A DNA stretch of 55,474 nucleotides from contig QPMI01000492.1 in the NCBI GenBank assembly GCA_004431415.1, positions 1 through 55,474 on the forward strand, written 5' to 3'. The notes under the pieces are model-generated. The model was not told where the DNA came from. It did not search any database and saw nothing but the letters and a program-made list of their open reading frames with translations. Shown here one piece after another: positions 30,301 to 40,078 of the stretch; the stretch's first letter is position 1, and each line of letters begins with the position of its first letter. Both the position numbers and the translations under genes were made by a program. The stretch is from Cyanophora paradoxa (lineage: Eukaryota > Glaucocystophyceae > Cyanophorales > Cyanophoraceae).

Positions 30301-31681
30301 GTACGCGTATGAGGTTCTCGCTGCGCCGAAAGTTAGGGCCGAAGCGGGCCGGGGGTACAGGGACCGCGCCTCATCGCGAAGACGATGTCGTGAAGGACCT
30401 GAGGGGAAGGCGGGGTACGGGAGTCAAGTCGGCGGAAGGCGGGGGGGGTACTTGCCTTGGCGGGGAAGCTCGCGACGTCCTCGATCAGCACGCACATCCG
30501 CAGCGGCTCTGCCGCGGGCGCGGCTCGAGAGAAGAAGGGGGGGGCGGGGAGGCGGCGGCGGGGAGGAGGGGTACCGGCCGTGGGGTCGGACTCCGCGCGG
30601 CGCCGCGCGAGGGTCTCGTACCACGTGCAGAGCGAGTGCATGTCCTCCCTCTGCGGAAAGCGGCTCAGGAAGCGGGGCGTGGGGGGGCGGGACCCGGATC
30701 GAATCTGCCTGCTGCATGATTCGGCGCGCGGCGTCCTCCTCCTCGTCGCTCTCGATGCCGGCGGCCTCCGCCGCGGCCTCCTCGTCGTCCGCCGGGCCCG
30801 CCGCCGCCGCCGCCGCCGCCGCTGCCGCCGCCGCCGGCTCGCCCTCACCCTTCGCGGGCAGACAGACGCGTGGGCCGCGGCGGAAAGGCGCAGGCGGGAC
30901 GGGCGGCGGACCTGGAACCCTTCGACGAGGGCGCGCATCGCCGCGCGGACGGAGCGGCAGGCGGCGCTGCGGAGGTAGGAGCAGCGCGCCCGGTCCTTCA
31001 GGCGGCTCCGCAGGTGCCGGTGCAACCCTTCCATGACCCCGCCCTGCGCGCGTGCGGCTCGAGATCTAGAGATGCGCGGCGGCTCTTCGCGTGTTGTCGC
31101 GGCGCGCCTGCTCGGTGCCGCTGATGCCGGCGTGGATGAGCGCCGTCGGCAGCTCGTGGAAGCGAGCCTCGGGCAGGCGCAGCGAGCTCGCGTCGCTGGG
31201 GCCCTCCGCGGGCTCAGCGCCGTCCTCCGGCGGCTTCACGCCAGCCACGAAGAGCCCCACGTCGCCGAAGGTCCGCTCGTTGAGCTCGCCGACCACGGTC
31301 TGCGGCCCGGGCGAGCTCGGCGACGGCCGGGCGAGCGGAGGCGGGCGGGCGCACGTCGATGTCGCGCTTGATCTTCCTCCATGACGCCTGGTACGCCTGG
31401 AAGCGCTTCTCGATGGCGGGAGCGTCCTGCGGCGAGAAGAGCCCGCCGAAGCCCTCGAACTCGACGGCGCCGGCATCTTGCTTCTTGAGCGCTGCGGGCG
31501 GCGATCGATTCGCGCCGCGGATGCTCGCCGCAGCGCCGGGCCGCACCCTGGATGCTCTTGCCGGATTTCCGCAGGATGTACGTGCCCTGCGCGCCGCTCG
31601 AGCCTCGCGCCCCACGCGCTCGGGCGTGCGCACCTTCGTGAGGTCCAGCTGGGGCGCCCCGCTCGAGCCGCTTGCCGCCAT
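27351..31681 (-). CDS. ORC3: Origin recognition complex subunit 3
   Basis: Large multi-exon gene, minus strand, ATG at 31681. The N-terminus (GTYILRKSGKSIQ, then FSPQDAPAIEKRFQAYQASW) matches the ORC3 start. EARFHELPTALIHAGIS corresponds to the conserved ORC3 segment before its AAA-like core. RARCSYLRSAACRSVRAAMR, an Ala/Glu/Asp-rich insertion, MHSLCTWYETL, MCVLIEDVASFPAK-VLHDIV and VPFVLVAGVSGS follow. Then come AYFDAIVTHVRR, QVWAFLSDQFLQHS, MQHYYGNPVAGLC and the C-terminal winged-helix KELDFLGYIRPTKRRPDHV, ending at TAG 27351. ORC3 loads MCM helicase as part of ORC. Introns are dominated by GTACCCC words. Individual joins in 28-30 kb are uncertain. A partial inverted copy lies at 36240. Confidence 0.85.
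29515..30102 (-). repeat. ORC3 exon block, source of inverted duplication
   Basis: This part of ORC3 (exons AYFDAIVTHVRR to RRLAGPQAHLYSVPG) matches 36240-36843 on the opposite strand at about 95% by eye, introns included. Confidence 0.9.
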
Positions 31682-31801
31682 CGCACGCTCGGATAACCCC
31701 GGTTCGACTCCGGAGAGAGCAGGCTTCAGCCAAGTGAACGTGGCGGCCGGCCGCAGCTCTCGCGGACGATCGCGAGGCCGGCGGTTGAAGCAAGCGAAGC
31801 G
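31682..31801. promoter_or_regulatory. Divergent promoter, ORC3 / F-box-LRR
   Basis: 120 bp between start codons. Contains GGTTCGACTCCGG, which resembles a tRNA B box, but no A box or complete cloverleaf is present. Confidence 0.5.
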
Positions 31802-33391
31802 ATGGCGGCGACGGAAGAGCAAGAATCCGCGTCGATCATGAGCCTGCCGGGTGCGCGTTCGCTCTCCGGTCCTGACCATTCGGCGCGCCTGTTCGCGCGC
31901 GCCCGCCACTCCAGCAAGCGCGCTGATGCACTGCCGCTGGATCGCAGATGAAATCTTGCTGCTGGTGATGGAGAAAACGGCGGCGGGCAGCGGCACAATG
32001 GCCGTGTTGCGGGGCTTTGCCTCGGCCCGACGCCGCTTCCAAAAGATCGCGCACGCTTCCCCGAAGCTTTTTGAGGAGCCCATCTTCGTTGCCCATCGTC
32101 CAGAAGACTGCTCGGTGAGTCGATGTCCACCGCAACTGCGCGCCGTCGCTCGCGCCAACGTTCGGTGCAGCGCAGTTTCGGATCGATATCCGAGTGCTCA
32201 GAAGAAGATTCAGATCTCGGCGATTGCGACGCGCGGCCGCAGCCGGCCGGCGACAGTATCTTGGACGTCGCGCGGTTGTCTGCGCGCTTCGGCGGCCGCA
32301 TCGAGCGCCTTCACCTTGACGCTGTCAGCTGCAGTTCCCGCATCGACTTCGACAGTACGACCGACTCTGACCATGGCGGCAAGGTCGACCGCGTCCTCTT
32401 GAACGTCCTTCAAGCCTGCCCCAACATTACGCATCTCTCCCTCTCGAGCTCAAGCAGCGACGCTCGCGAGCACGGTTCTTTATCGACCCTCGGCCGCAGA
32501 GCTTACAATCGCGCGGTCTACGGGCCCCTTGCCGGGTTGGAGGAGCTCCCCGAAGGATTCTCCCTTAAGCTTCCCCGCCTCCGCCACCTCGACCTCTCCA
32601 GCCGCACCGTACCTCTCCCGGCCCTCCGCTGCCTCATCAGCGCCTGCTCTGCCTCCCTCGAGTGCCTCTTTCTCCGGTGAGTGCTCTTCGGTGTCTTTCC
32701 GCTCTAAAACATTTTCTCAGAGCTTGCCTGACCACCAGCATGCGCATGTGCATGTGCATGCGCAGGGACACGCGTGTGATCGAGCCGGCGTCTCACGGCG
32801 GAGCTCGAGGTCTTCCGATTCATTATTGCAAGCCCCTTCAGGTCGCCGCTGCCCTCGAGCGGATCAATCGCGAGTGCGTGCGCGCGCGCGCCAGTCACTG
32901 ATCGGATCCTGGTCTGCAGCTGCCTCGAGCTCTCTGCCTTCTTTGGGCTGACTTGGCGCCTTGCGCGCGCGTGCAGCTTCCCCCACCTAAAAAGCCTCGA
33001 CCTTTCCTACTCGAACGCCTGCGCCGACATCCACGCGCTGCGCCGCCTCATCGCCCGGCTCCCTGCCCTCCGCGATCTGTACATCGTGCGCCAGCTGCGC
33101 ATGCATATGCAGTGCCCAGCCCGTGGGCCGTGGCTCAGCCCGTTACCGCAGGTGAAAGCTGGTGCGTACATGCAGGTCGATAATGCGGTGCAGCTGGCGG
33201 AGAATGTGAACCGCCCGGGCCGGCTCGTCATCTACAAAAGCCTCGTGCGTATGTAAAATCGCTCATTGCAATTGCGAATGTATATGGTGGACTCGCTGCT
33301 CCGCAGCCCGACGTCGACATAGAGCCCGGCCCGCTATGCTGCGCCATCTCCGCGAGATTATCAATCCCAATCGCGACTCTGAAGATCTAGA
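31802..33391 (+). CDS. F-box-like leucine-rich repeat protein
   Basis: Multi-exon, plus strand. Exon 1 (MAATEEQESASIMSLP) joins after a GTGCGC intron to an F-box-like helix set: WIADEILLLVMEKTAAGSGT and FASARRRFQKIAHASPKLFE. An exon beginning near 32200 encodes ILDVARLSARFGGRIERLHL, LLNVLQACPNITHLSLSSSS, LKLPRLRHLDLSS and LRCLISACSASLECLFLR. The next gives FPHLKSLDLSYSNACADIHA, then LRRLIARLPALRDLYI and NRPGRLVIYKSL. These are irregular LRRs with L-x-x-L-x-L cores, of the type found in SCF substrate adaptors. The 3' end is uncertain: a TAA at 33254 lies in a possible intron, and the next exon stops near 33391. Likely a ubiquitin-ligase adaptor. Confidence 0.6.
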
Positions 33392-33395
33392 TCTT
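33325..33395 (+). pseudogene. Decayed copy of ankyrin-gene exon 1
   Basis: Encodes PAMLRHLREIINPNRD, similar to [15 protein letters not shown] in exon 1 of the ankyrin gene 130 bp downstream. Nucleotide similarity covers CCCGCT(A)TGCTGCGCCA and the following 40 bp. A stop follows soon after. Confidence 0.55.
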
Positions 33396-33453
33396 TTTAT
33401 CAACTATATCTAGATTCTTATTATCTTATAATTATTATCGACTTCAGCGCGAC

Positions 33454-36055
33454 ATGGGGCCCGCTGCGCTGCGCCACGTCCGCGAGCATTTCAACCGGGA
33501 CGGCCGGGTCGACGTGACACGCCTGGCGTTCCCCGCCTTCTTAAAAGGTGCCCTCTGAATCTAGATCTTATGATCATGATCAGGGTGGTGCCCTCTAGAT
33601 CTTCTGGATCTCTTACGAAGTGCCCTCGAGCTCTAGATCTTATGATCAGCTGCAGCGGACAGCTGATCGCGCAGCTGATCATGCGAATACTTGTACTTGT
33701 GGTTTCTGATCCCTCCCTCGCCTCCGGATCCTCGAATTCGCAGCACTCTTCTGCGGCCCCTACGGGCGCGACGTCGACGCCGCGAGGCGACTTGTGGACG
33801 AGCTGGGCGTCGCGCCTCGCGCACGCTTCCAGGAATCTTCAATCGGCCCCTGCAGCTGGGTGATCGTGATCATGAGCCCCTCCTTGGCCCGCCATTACAG
33901 CTAACTCTAGCCCTGCGATGTTCCTCGCGCAGGTACCCCCCTTCTTTCGAGACTGCATCGAGCAGGAGAACGTCCCCGAGCCGCTGCGCGCGGAGGGATT
34001 GACCGCTCTCCACGCCCTCGTCGGGGGCTACTACTACGATTTCCATGTCGACGGTGCACGAAAGGCAGGCCTGGCCCCGGCCCACTACTACCTACACCAC
34101 CCCACCCCGCAGCCCCTGCCCCTTAATTAATTATATTATAAGCTTTCCCGCTGACTCTCGCGCATGCGCAGGTGATTCAGGAGTGGCAGCTTGCCTCCCT
34201 TGTCGACGCGCCGCTGCGCTCCGGAATTCGAACGGGCCGTACCCCCCTCCACCTTGCTGTAGAGACCCCGAACCCTCTCCTCGTGACCCTTCTGGAACTT
34301 GGCGCCGACCCGCTTCGCCAGGTTCGAATTCGCGATCGTCGCAGCCCGCGGTTGCCCGCCCGCTCGCTCGCGATCACGATCACGCAATCTTCTCACACGG
34401 CACGCGCGCGGGGGGCAGGACGCGGCCGGTTCCACCGCGCTGCACATCGCGTGCAAGCGCGCCAACATCGACGCCGTGCGATCTCTTCTGAAGTTCGGCG
34501 CTGTGCCGCTCTGCAAGGTGCGGCTCCAGCCTGGCAGCCCCGAGCTCGAGGCCATAGCTAGCTCGCTCTGGTCGCGCCCCGAAAGGACGCCGCGGGCGCC
34601 CGGAGAGATAGACGGTAGAGCTCGAGTACGTAGTTAAGACTAGGCTGCGCCCGGCACGCGTGCCTTGCTTGCACTGGGTGTCCTTTATCAACTCTACTTG
34701 ACTCTCAGAGTCTTAACTCTACCGCCACACCTTATTACATATACATACAAGCCACCTTACTATCTCTCCGCAGGTACAGGACGCGGCGGGCGCCACCGCG
34801 CTGCACATCGCCTGCGGGCGCGGGCACGTGGACGTGGCGCGGGCGCTGCTGGAGTGGGCGGCGGGCGCGGGCGCGGGGGCCGACGTCCTCTCCGCGAGGG
34901 ACGGCGGGGGCCGCACCCCGCTGCAGCGGCTCGTACACGGCGGCAGCGATGATGAGCCCAGCAGGCCTGCAGCGGACGTTAACGCGTCGCTCATCGCAAT
35001 CCATGCCGTCCGTGCGTTCTCTAGATCTAGATCGTAGATCTAGATCTTAGATCTAGATCCGACCCATCCGAGCTCGAGCTCGCCCGCCGCAGAGATCTTG
35101 GAGCTGGACGGCCCGCGCCTGGAGGCCCTGGGGCCCACCAATTATCCTATAAGGTAATGCATTATTAATTAGCACTTCTTCAAAGGCCCTTGTTTGAAAG
35201 CCTGCCCTTACCAATATTGCTACGTGGTTAGGTGCGTATTTACCAGCTAGAATTAATGATTCAATCTCAGTAACAACAAATCGTGCCTCCTCTTTATCAT
35301 TCCAACAAGATATTATTTTAATTTTTCCCCCGTCTATTCTATCAGTCCATAGGGTTTTCCATCCTGGAGGAGGCCGTCCGGGGCCGGGAGGGCGCCGAGC
35401 CGCTCCTCCACTTCGCGGCGCGGAGGGACATGCCCGGGGCGGTGCGGGCCCTCCCGGGAGCCGGCGCCGACCCGGCCCCCGCCTCGAGGTTCGAATCCGC
35501 ACCCTAGGCCTCCCTAAGCTTACGCCTGCTGAGAGTTGAACCCGCCCGGGCCCCGCCCCCTCCCGAGATATAAGTCTTACTATAAACCCCCGTTGCTAAT
35601 TATAAGCCTTGTTATAATCCGCCTCGAGGTTCGAATCCGATGATCCGCACCCTCCCTGATCATGATCCTCCCTGATCGTTGCCTACGCTTAAGCCTGCGC
35701 GCGTCCCCCGCACGTCGTTGCTAATTATAAGCCTTACTATATAAGCCCCCGTTGCTAAATACAAGCCTTGTTATAAGCAGGCCCCTGCCCGATCGTTGCC
35801 AAATTATTATATAGGCCCTTGTCGACGCCGACTTTAGCTTCAGGGCTTCCCCCGCAGGACAGGGGCGGCGCGATGGTTCTGCAGGCGGCCGCGCAGTCCC
35901 GGGTGCGGGCGGTGCAGCGGGCGATCCGCGCCTTCGCCGGCGAGCGGGGCGTGCCCCTCGACGCGATCGGGGACACGAGCTACCGGCTCGCGGCCGACGT
36001 CGACGCCGGGAGCTCCCGCCCAGAGAAGCGGGCCCGCACCAGTCGCCGATCCTGA
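33454..36055 (+). CDS. Ankyrin-repeat protein, interrupted by a bacterial insertion
   Basis: Multi-exon, plus strand, ATG at 33454. Exon 1 ([20 protein letters not shown], ending FPAFLK) joins to [40 protein letters not shown] and [12 protein letters not shown] follow. Canonical ankyrin units then appear: [77 protein letters not shown]; and [19 protein letters not shown]. The last exon ([20 protein letters not shown] to RARTSRRS) ends with TGA at 36053. Between the exons [12 protein letters not shown] and [15 protein letters not shown] lies an AT-rich bacterial fragment (35135-35360). Several introns begin GTTCGAATCC. The gene may be damaged by the insertion unless it is spliced out. Confidence 0.6.
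33540..33690 (+). repeat. Tandem copies of an intron 5' end
   Basis: GTGCCCTCTGAATCTAGATC, GTGCCCTCTAGATCTTCTGG and GTGCCCTCGAGCTCTAGATC occur in series at about 33550, 33587 and 33620 inside the first ankyrin-gene intron, each followed by TTATGATCA-like sequence in two cases. Confidence 0.7.
35135..35360 (-). other. uvrD: Rickettsiales-like UvrD helicase fragment (bacterial insertion)
   Basis: An AT-rich island in GC-rich host DNA. On the minus strand it is open for about 75 codons and encodes [20 protein letters not shown], then [36 protein letters not shown] and [11 protein letters not shown]. This is the segment of UvrD/PcrA superfamily 1A helicases around the conserved A-I-L-x-R-x-x-x-Q-S/T-R...E, P-Y-x-I-x-G-G motifs. 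The wording ([23 protein letters not shown]) is what I associate with Alphaproteobacteria, especially Rickettsiales. It is a fragment of a ~650-700-residue protein and cannot act as a helicase. Codon use is A/T-ending, unlike the host. GT at 35154 and CAG at 35345 could serve as splice sites. Confidence 0.8.
35500..35830 (+). repeat. Repeat-filled intron of the ankyrin gene
   Basis: GTTGCTAATTATAAGCCTTG (or close variants) occurs three times (about 35590, 35724, 35750). CCTCGAGGTTCGAATCCG occurs at 35483 and 35622, so the intron's own 5' end appears twice. These look like internal tandem growth of the intron. Confidence 0.75.
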
Positions 36056-36239
36056 TCATGACAGCTAGCTGTATGTGTGCTCAAGAGCATTTGGGCTTTA
36101 CCGCTTTTTTGGAGCTCCCGATCGCTCGAACTCGTGATCGATCGCGAGTCAGATCTAAAAGCCGATTGCCAAGTTTCGAGCCTCGGAGTCGACCTTTTTT
36201 TGAGGGACCCTCGAATCTCATTAATATTTTGGCCCAGAC

Positions 36240-36843
36240 ATCTCTCTCACCAATCCTTCGCTCGCTTCCCTCATTTCGAATTCGGCGCAGGCGTATACGT
36301 ACTTCGATGCGATCGTGACCCACGTGCGGCGACCTGTACCCTGCTCCTCGCCCCCCTTCCCCCCCCTGCTCCTCACGGGGGTACAGGTGTTCCTGGACGG
36401 GGACCACGGCATCGTCCTGGGCGGCGAGGCCCGTACCCGTCCCCGCGCCTGTGATCCCCGCTCGGGACTGATGTACCCCTCGGGCCGGCAGGTCTGGGCG
36501 TTCCTCTCGGACCAGTTCCTCCAGCACAGCCACGGTCTCCGGGCTCTCCCGCTCCATTCAGGTACCCCCCAAGCTCCGCTTGATCGGTACCCCTCCCGCC
36601 CCGAACGCGTACCCCTCCAGGCGGCGGCGATGCAGCACTACTACGGGAACCCCGTCGCGGGGCTGTGCCCTCCCAAGGCGCCCGCTAACCTGGCCGCCGT
36701 CCATCGCCTCCTGGGGGCTACCGCGGCCAGCCCCTCCGCCTCCGAGGAGGCCGTACCCCCCTCGTTCCTCCCCCGCATCCGGGCCCTCCCCTCCCTCCGG
36801 CGCCTCGCCGGGCCCCAGGCGCACCTCTACTCCGTTCCGGGTC
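36240..36843 (+). pseudogene. Inverted partial copy of ORC3
   Basis: Copies ORC3 exons and introns from 29515-30102 in the opposite orientation. It starts at TCTCTCACCAATCCTTCGC within an intron and ends abruptly after CTCCGTTCCGGGTCTC. Compared with ORC3 it has a 6-bp insertion near the AYFDAIV exon and a 2-bp deletion after CACAGCCAC, which shifts the frame. No start or downstream ORC3 exons follow. A dead segmental duplicate. Confidence 0.9.
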
Positions 36844-38018
36844 TCTTGCGGTATGAGTTAATACAAGCGAGTCCCTGCGGAGCAGGAGTGGCCTTGGGTC
36901 TTGGGGCTTCAAGGCGTGAGGGTGGCAGCTCTTTGTTTTTTAACGGGGGCCCGCAACCGCGCGCGGTTACGGGGGAGGGGGGAGGAGAAATAGGGGGTCC
37001 ACTCGGCAAGGGTACACACTCAAGTGAGAGGGTACAGAATTGTGCTGCATGGGTACAGAGATATCGATGCGGGGCCCAATCGGCCGCAGTTGTACCGAGC
37101 ACAGGCCCCGAGGGGCCCATTGGTCGTTTCAGCTGAATGAAAACGACTTTAATTTCGGCGCTTTTTGGAGGTGGTTAATAATAAGCTATGAATCATTTGA
37201 ATGTAATTCGTAGTAATAAGGCTCTGTCTAAATTGTCTATTTTAATTATCTTTCAATCAACGCATCAAATCCTTTTAAATCCCACATCGTGGCACACTAC
37301 GACCCTGTCTCATACAAATTTGCTGGCCGGCAACGTGCCACGGTGGCGCTCCGTTAATTTGGAGACTATTTCCTAGCGAATGGGGTGCGGCCTTTTCAAA
37401 TTAAGAATTCTTAAAATTCGACTTGGAGGACCAATGTGATTTGCGCTTTCAGTTTTTTTCCGGGAAAATGCTTTTCGATGCTTTTCGAGGTGCTGTTACT
37501 GCCCATTAGAGGCCTCTCATAGGAAAACCGCCTCGGCCATCGTGCTCTCCAGGGTCGAAAACGGGTACCTAGGTCCAAAAATTTTGCCCTGAATCGCAGT
37601 TTGAATCCACGGACAGGACAGGCACAGACCTAAGGGCCTCTCCTTTCCCCAAGGCCGACTAAGTTGCGGCATGCGCAGCTGCGCGCGGGCGGCCCGCGGC
37701 CGCGGGCCTGCGCATGCAGCTGCCGCAGTGCCGACGGTGCACTGCAGCTGCGCATGCTGCGCGCGAACTGGCGCGCGCGCCGCCGGGCCGGCATGCGCAC
37801 CCATGCGCATGCATGCGCGCGCGCGTGCATGCGCGCGCATGCATATGCAACTTAGTATGCAGCTGCGCACGCCTGCATGCCGCAGCCTTGCAATTGCATG
37901 TGGTCCATGATCGCTATCATGCATGTGAGCGCTATAGCTAGCGCTAGCTATATATAGCCATCGCCGAGTCGCTGCGCATGCGCAGCGATAGCTGGTAGCA
38001 GCTGCGCAGCCTGCCTGT
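36844..38018. other. Intergenic: AT-rich patch and TGCGCA-rich tract
   Basis: No supported gene. 37130-37390 is unusually AT-rich for this DNA and holds a 62-codon plus-strand ORF with no recognisable features. 37665-37990 is dominated by alternating purine-pyrimidine words (TGCGCATGCATGCGCGCGCG) able to form Z-DNA or cruciforms. Confidence 0.5.
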
Positions 38019-40078
38019 ATGCATGCTGGTGGATCGATCGCGCGATACAGCTGCAGTCAGCATTCAACTTGGCAATTTGATCGCGCCAGATTCGGTGAAG
38101 TTTTCTTGTCTCCCCGTACCCGTACCCGTCTCGCGCCCGCTTCGCATCCCGCGGCAGCCGCTAAGCTTCCATCGCCCAAGAACGCCACGTATACGTACAT
38201 CGCAAGACGCAGCACGTAAGTAGCACACCGTCAGCCGATCCGCTGAGCTCCAGCGCCGCCGCAAGCTAGCCTCAAAGATAAGTGCACCGTCTCGGATCGG
38301 GTTGGGTCTGCAACTGCGTCAGGCTGCGGCAGCGCTCGGCCTGCGTCCAACAAGTGGCTGTACTGCACGCCGACACCGGCGACTGCACGCCAAGCAGACC
38401 GCCCGTGGAGGTTTCGAACACTGGCCGGACGACGCTCGGCTGGCAGCCCTGACACAGCAGCCGCCCAGCTTTGAACAACACAGGCAAGACGAGGGGAATG
38501 CACGTACGGCGCCAGGGCTGAGGGCAGAGGCGAAACTTGAGCAACTCTTACGTCGATACGGGCAAGCGCCGTGCAGGCAGTCGCTCAGTGCAATTTGCGC
38601 GTCCCCAATGTTTTCGTCGATGTAAGCTTCTCCCTGGATCCGTCTAGAGCCGCCGAAGCGCAGGCTGACGGAGCGTCGCAGATTCGATCTGCAGGACGCG
38701 CCCCGGCCTGGGACCCAGAGCCGGCCAGCGCCATCCAAGGACGCCTTTGACTTCGGAGCCGCGAAGACGCCAGAGCCGGAGGCCTCTGAGCCCCGCGAGC
38801 CGTGCGCGTACGGCTGCGGGCGGTCCCTGCCGTCCCGCCTCCTTCCCTGCCACGTCTCCACCGAGTGCCCGCTGGCTCCGGTCCCGTGCTGTCGCGCGCA
38901 CCGCGGCTGCGGCTACGTGGTTCGTGTCCTAGATTTGATCCGCCTGCCAGCTCTCTCCCGTTCCGACCGCGCCGCGCCGCAGTGCGAGCGGGAGGTGCTA
39001 CCGGACCACATCCGCGCCTGCCCGTACCGGGTGCGCGTGACGCGCTTTCAGATAGCGCCGCTTCGAATTTGATCCGATCCGATCCGCGCGTTCGGCTCGG
39101 CGCGCAGAAGCGGAGAAGCCCAGCGGCCGGGGGGTCCCCAGCCTCCGCCGGCTCCGCCTCCCCGGGATCCGATTACAGCCCGCGGCCGCCCCAGCGCGGC
39201 GACTACTTTGGCTTCGCATCGTTTTCCCTACCCCCTCCCGCGCTGCCGCTCGAGGGTCGCGTGCCCACGTACTCCTCCGCGCCGGTGCGGGCGTACCCCC
39301 CTTCGCAGCCTACGCCGTTTCCCCCTGACATGTCGACCTTCAGGGCTTCCTGTCGCTTCGCATCACCGATCCAGTCGGCACTCTCGAGTTTCGAATGAAG
39401 GTGTGCAGCGTCGTACCCCCCTCCGAGCCTCGTACCCCCCTCCGAGCCTCGTACCCCGTCCTGACTCCGCTCCTCCTTCCGCAGCGGAACGCAGAATTCC
39501 ATAAGGTACACGTACCCCTTGTCGGGCTCCCCACCCACCCCTCGGCTGAACGCTGTACCCCGCAGATGATGGTGAAGTACGGCCGCCAGAGGGGCCTCTC
39601 CCCCTCCGATATGATGTTCAGGTACCCCTGCTTGCCCCCCCCTCCCTCCCCCCGCCCCGCTTCCCCCCGACTGCCTCGCGACCGGGTACCCCGCGCAGTA
39701 CCGCGCTCCGGGGTACGGGCACGCCGCTGCGGGAGTTCCACACGCCCGCGTCCCTCGGACTCTGCGACGGTGACGAGGTCCGATGTACCTCACCCCCCAT
39801 TCTCTCAGATAATTGCTCAGAACCTCGCTCAGATAATTGCGGTACCCATGGCGCTTGCAATGGCGGGGGAGGATGCGCTGCGCTCCCGTTCTCTCCTCGT
39901 GCGTGTACCCCCCCCCTCGTCACAGGTTTACGCTCCCGCTTCTTATCTTCTCCAGGCGCTCTCGGCCTCGCAGCGCGAGTGGGTCGATCGCACCCCCCCT
40001 CCCAGCGGGGGGTACCCGGGGCCTTCTGCGCCCTCTCCTGTACCCCGGCCCTCCGATCCCGTCCGGTTCGCGGCATAG
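38019..40078 (+). CDS. TRAF-type zinc finger protein with SUMO-like (Rad60-SLD) domain
   Basis: Multi-exon, plus strand. Exons before 38600 are uncertain; from there QCNLRVPNVFVD joins to DAPRPGTQSRPAPSKDAFDF. A TRAF-type zinc-finger region follows: CAYGCGRSLPSRLLPCHVST, CPLAPVPC, RGCGYVV joined to CEREVLPDHIRACPYR, with Cys/His spacing as in TRAF and RING-associated fingers. After a Pro/Ser/Gly linker come GFLSLRITDPVGTLEFRMK, RNAEFHK, MMVKYGRQRGLSPSDMMF and GTPLREFHTPASLGLCDGDE then IIAQ. That is the ubiquitin fold of SUMO/Rad60-SLD domains, with the D-G-D-x-I end. The stop TAG is at 40076. No C-terminal di-glycine follows, so the SUMO-like part is a fixed domain. Probably a SUMO/ubiquitin pathway scaffold. 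Confidence 0.6.

Noticed and set aside
14580-35640. tRNA genes at GGTTCGANTCC sites
   Set aside because: Only the T-loop/B-box-like word is present; no A box, anticodon arm or acceptor pairing could be found.
37188-37376. 62-codon ORF as a gene
   Set aside because: AT-rich, no features, no neighbours; kept only as an unexplained patch.
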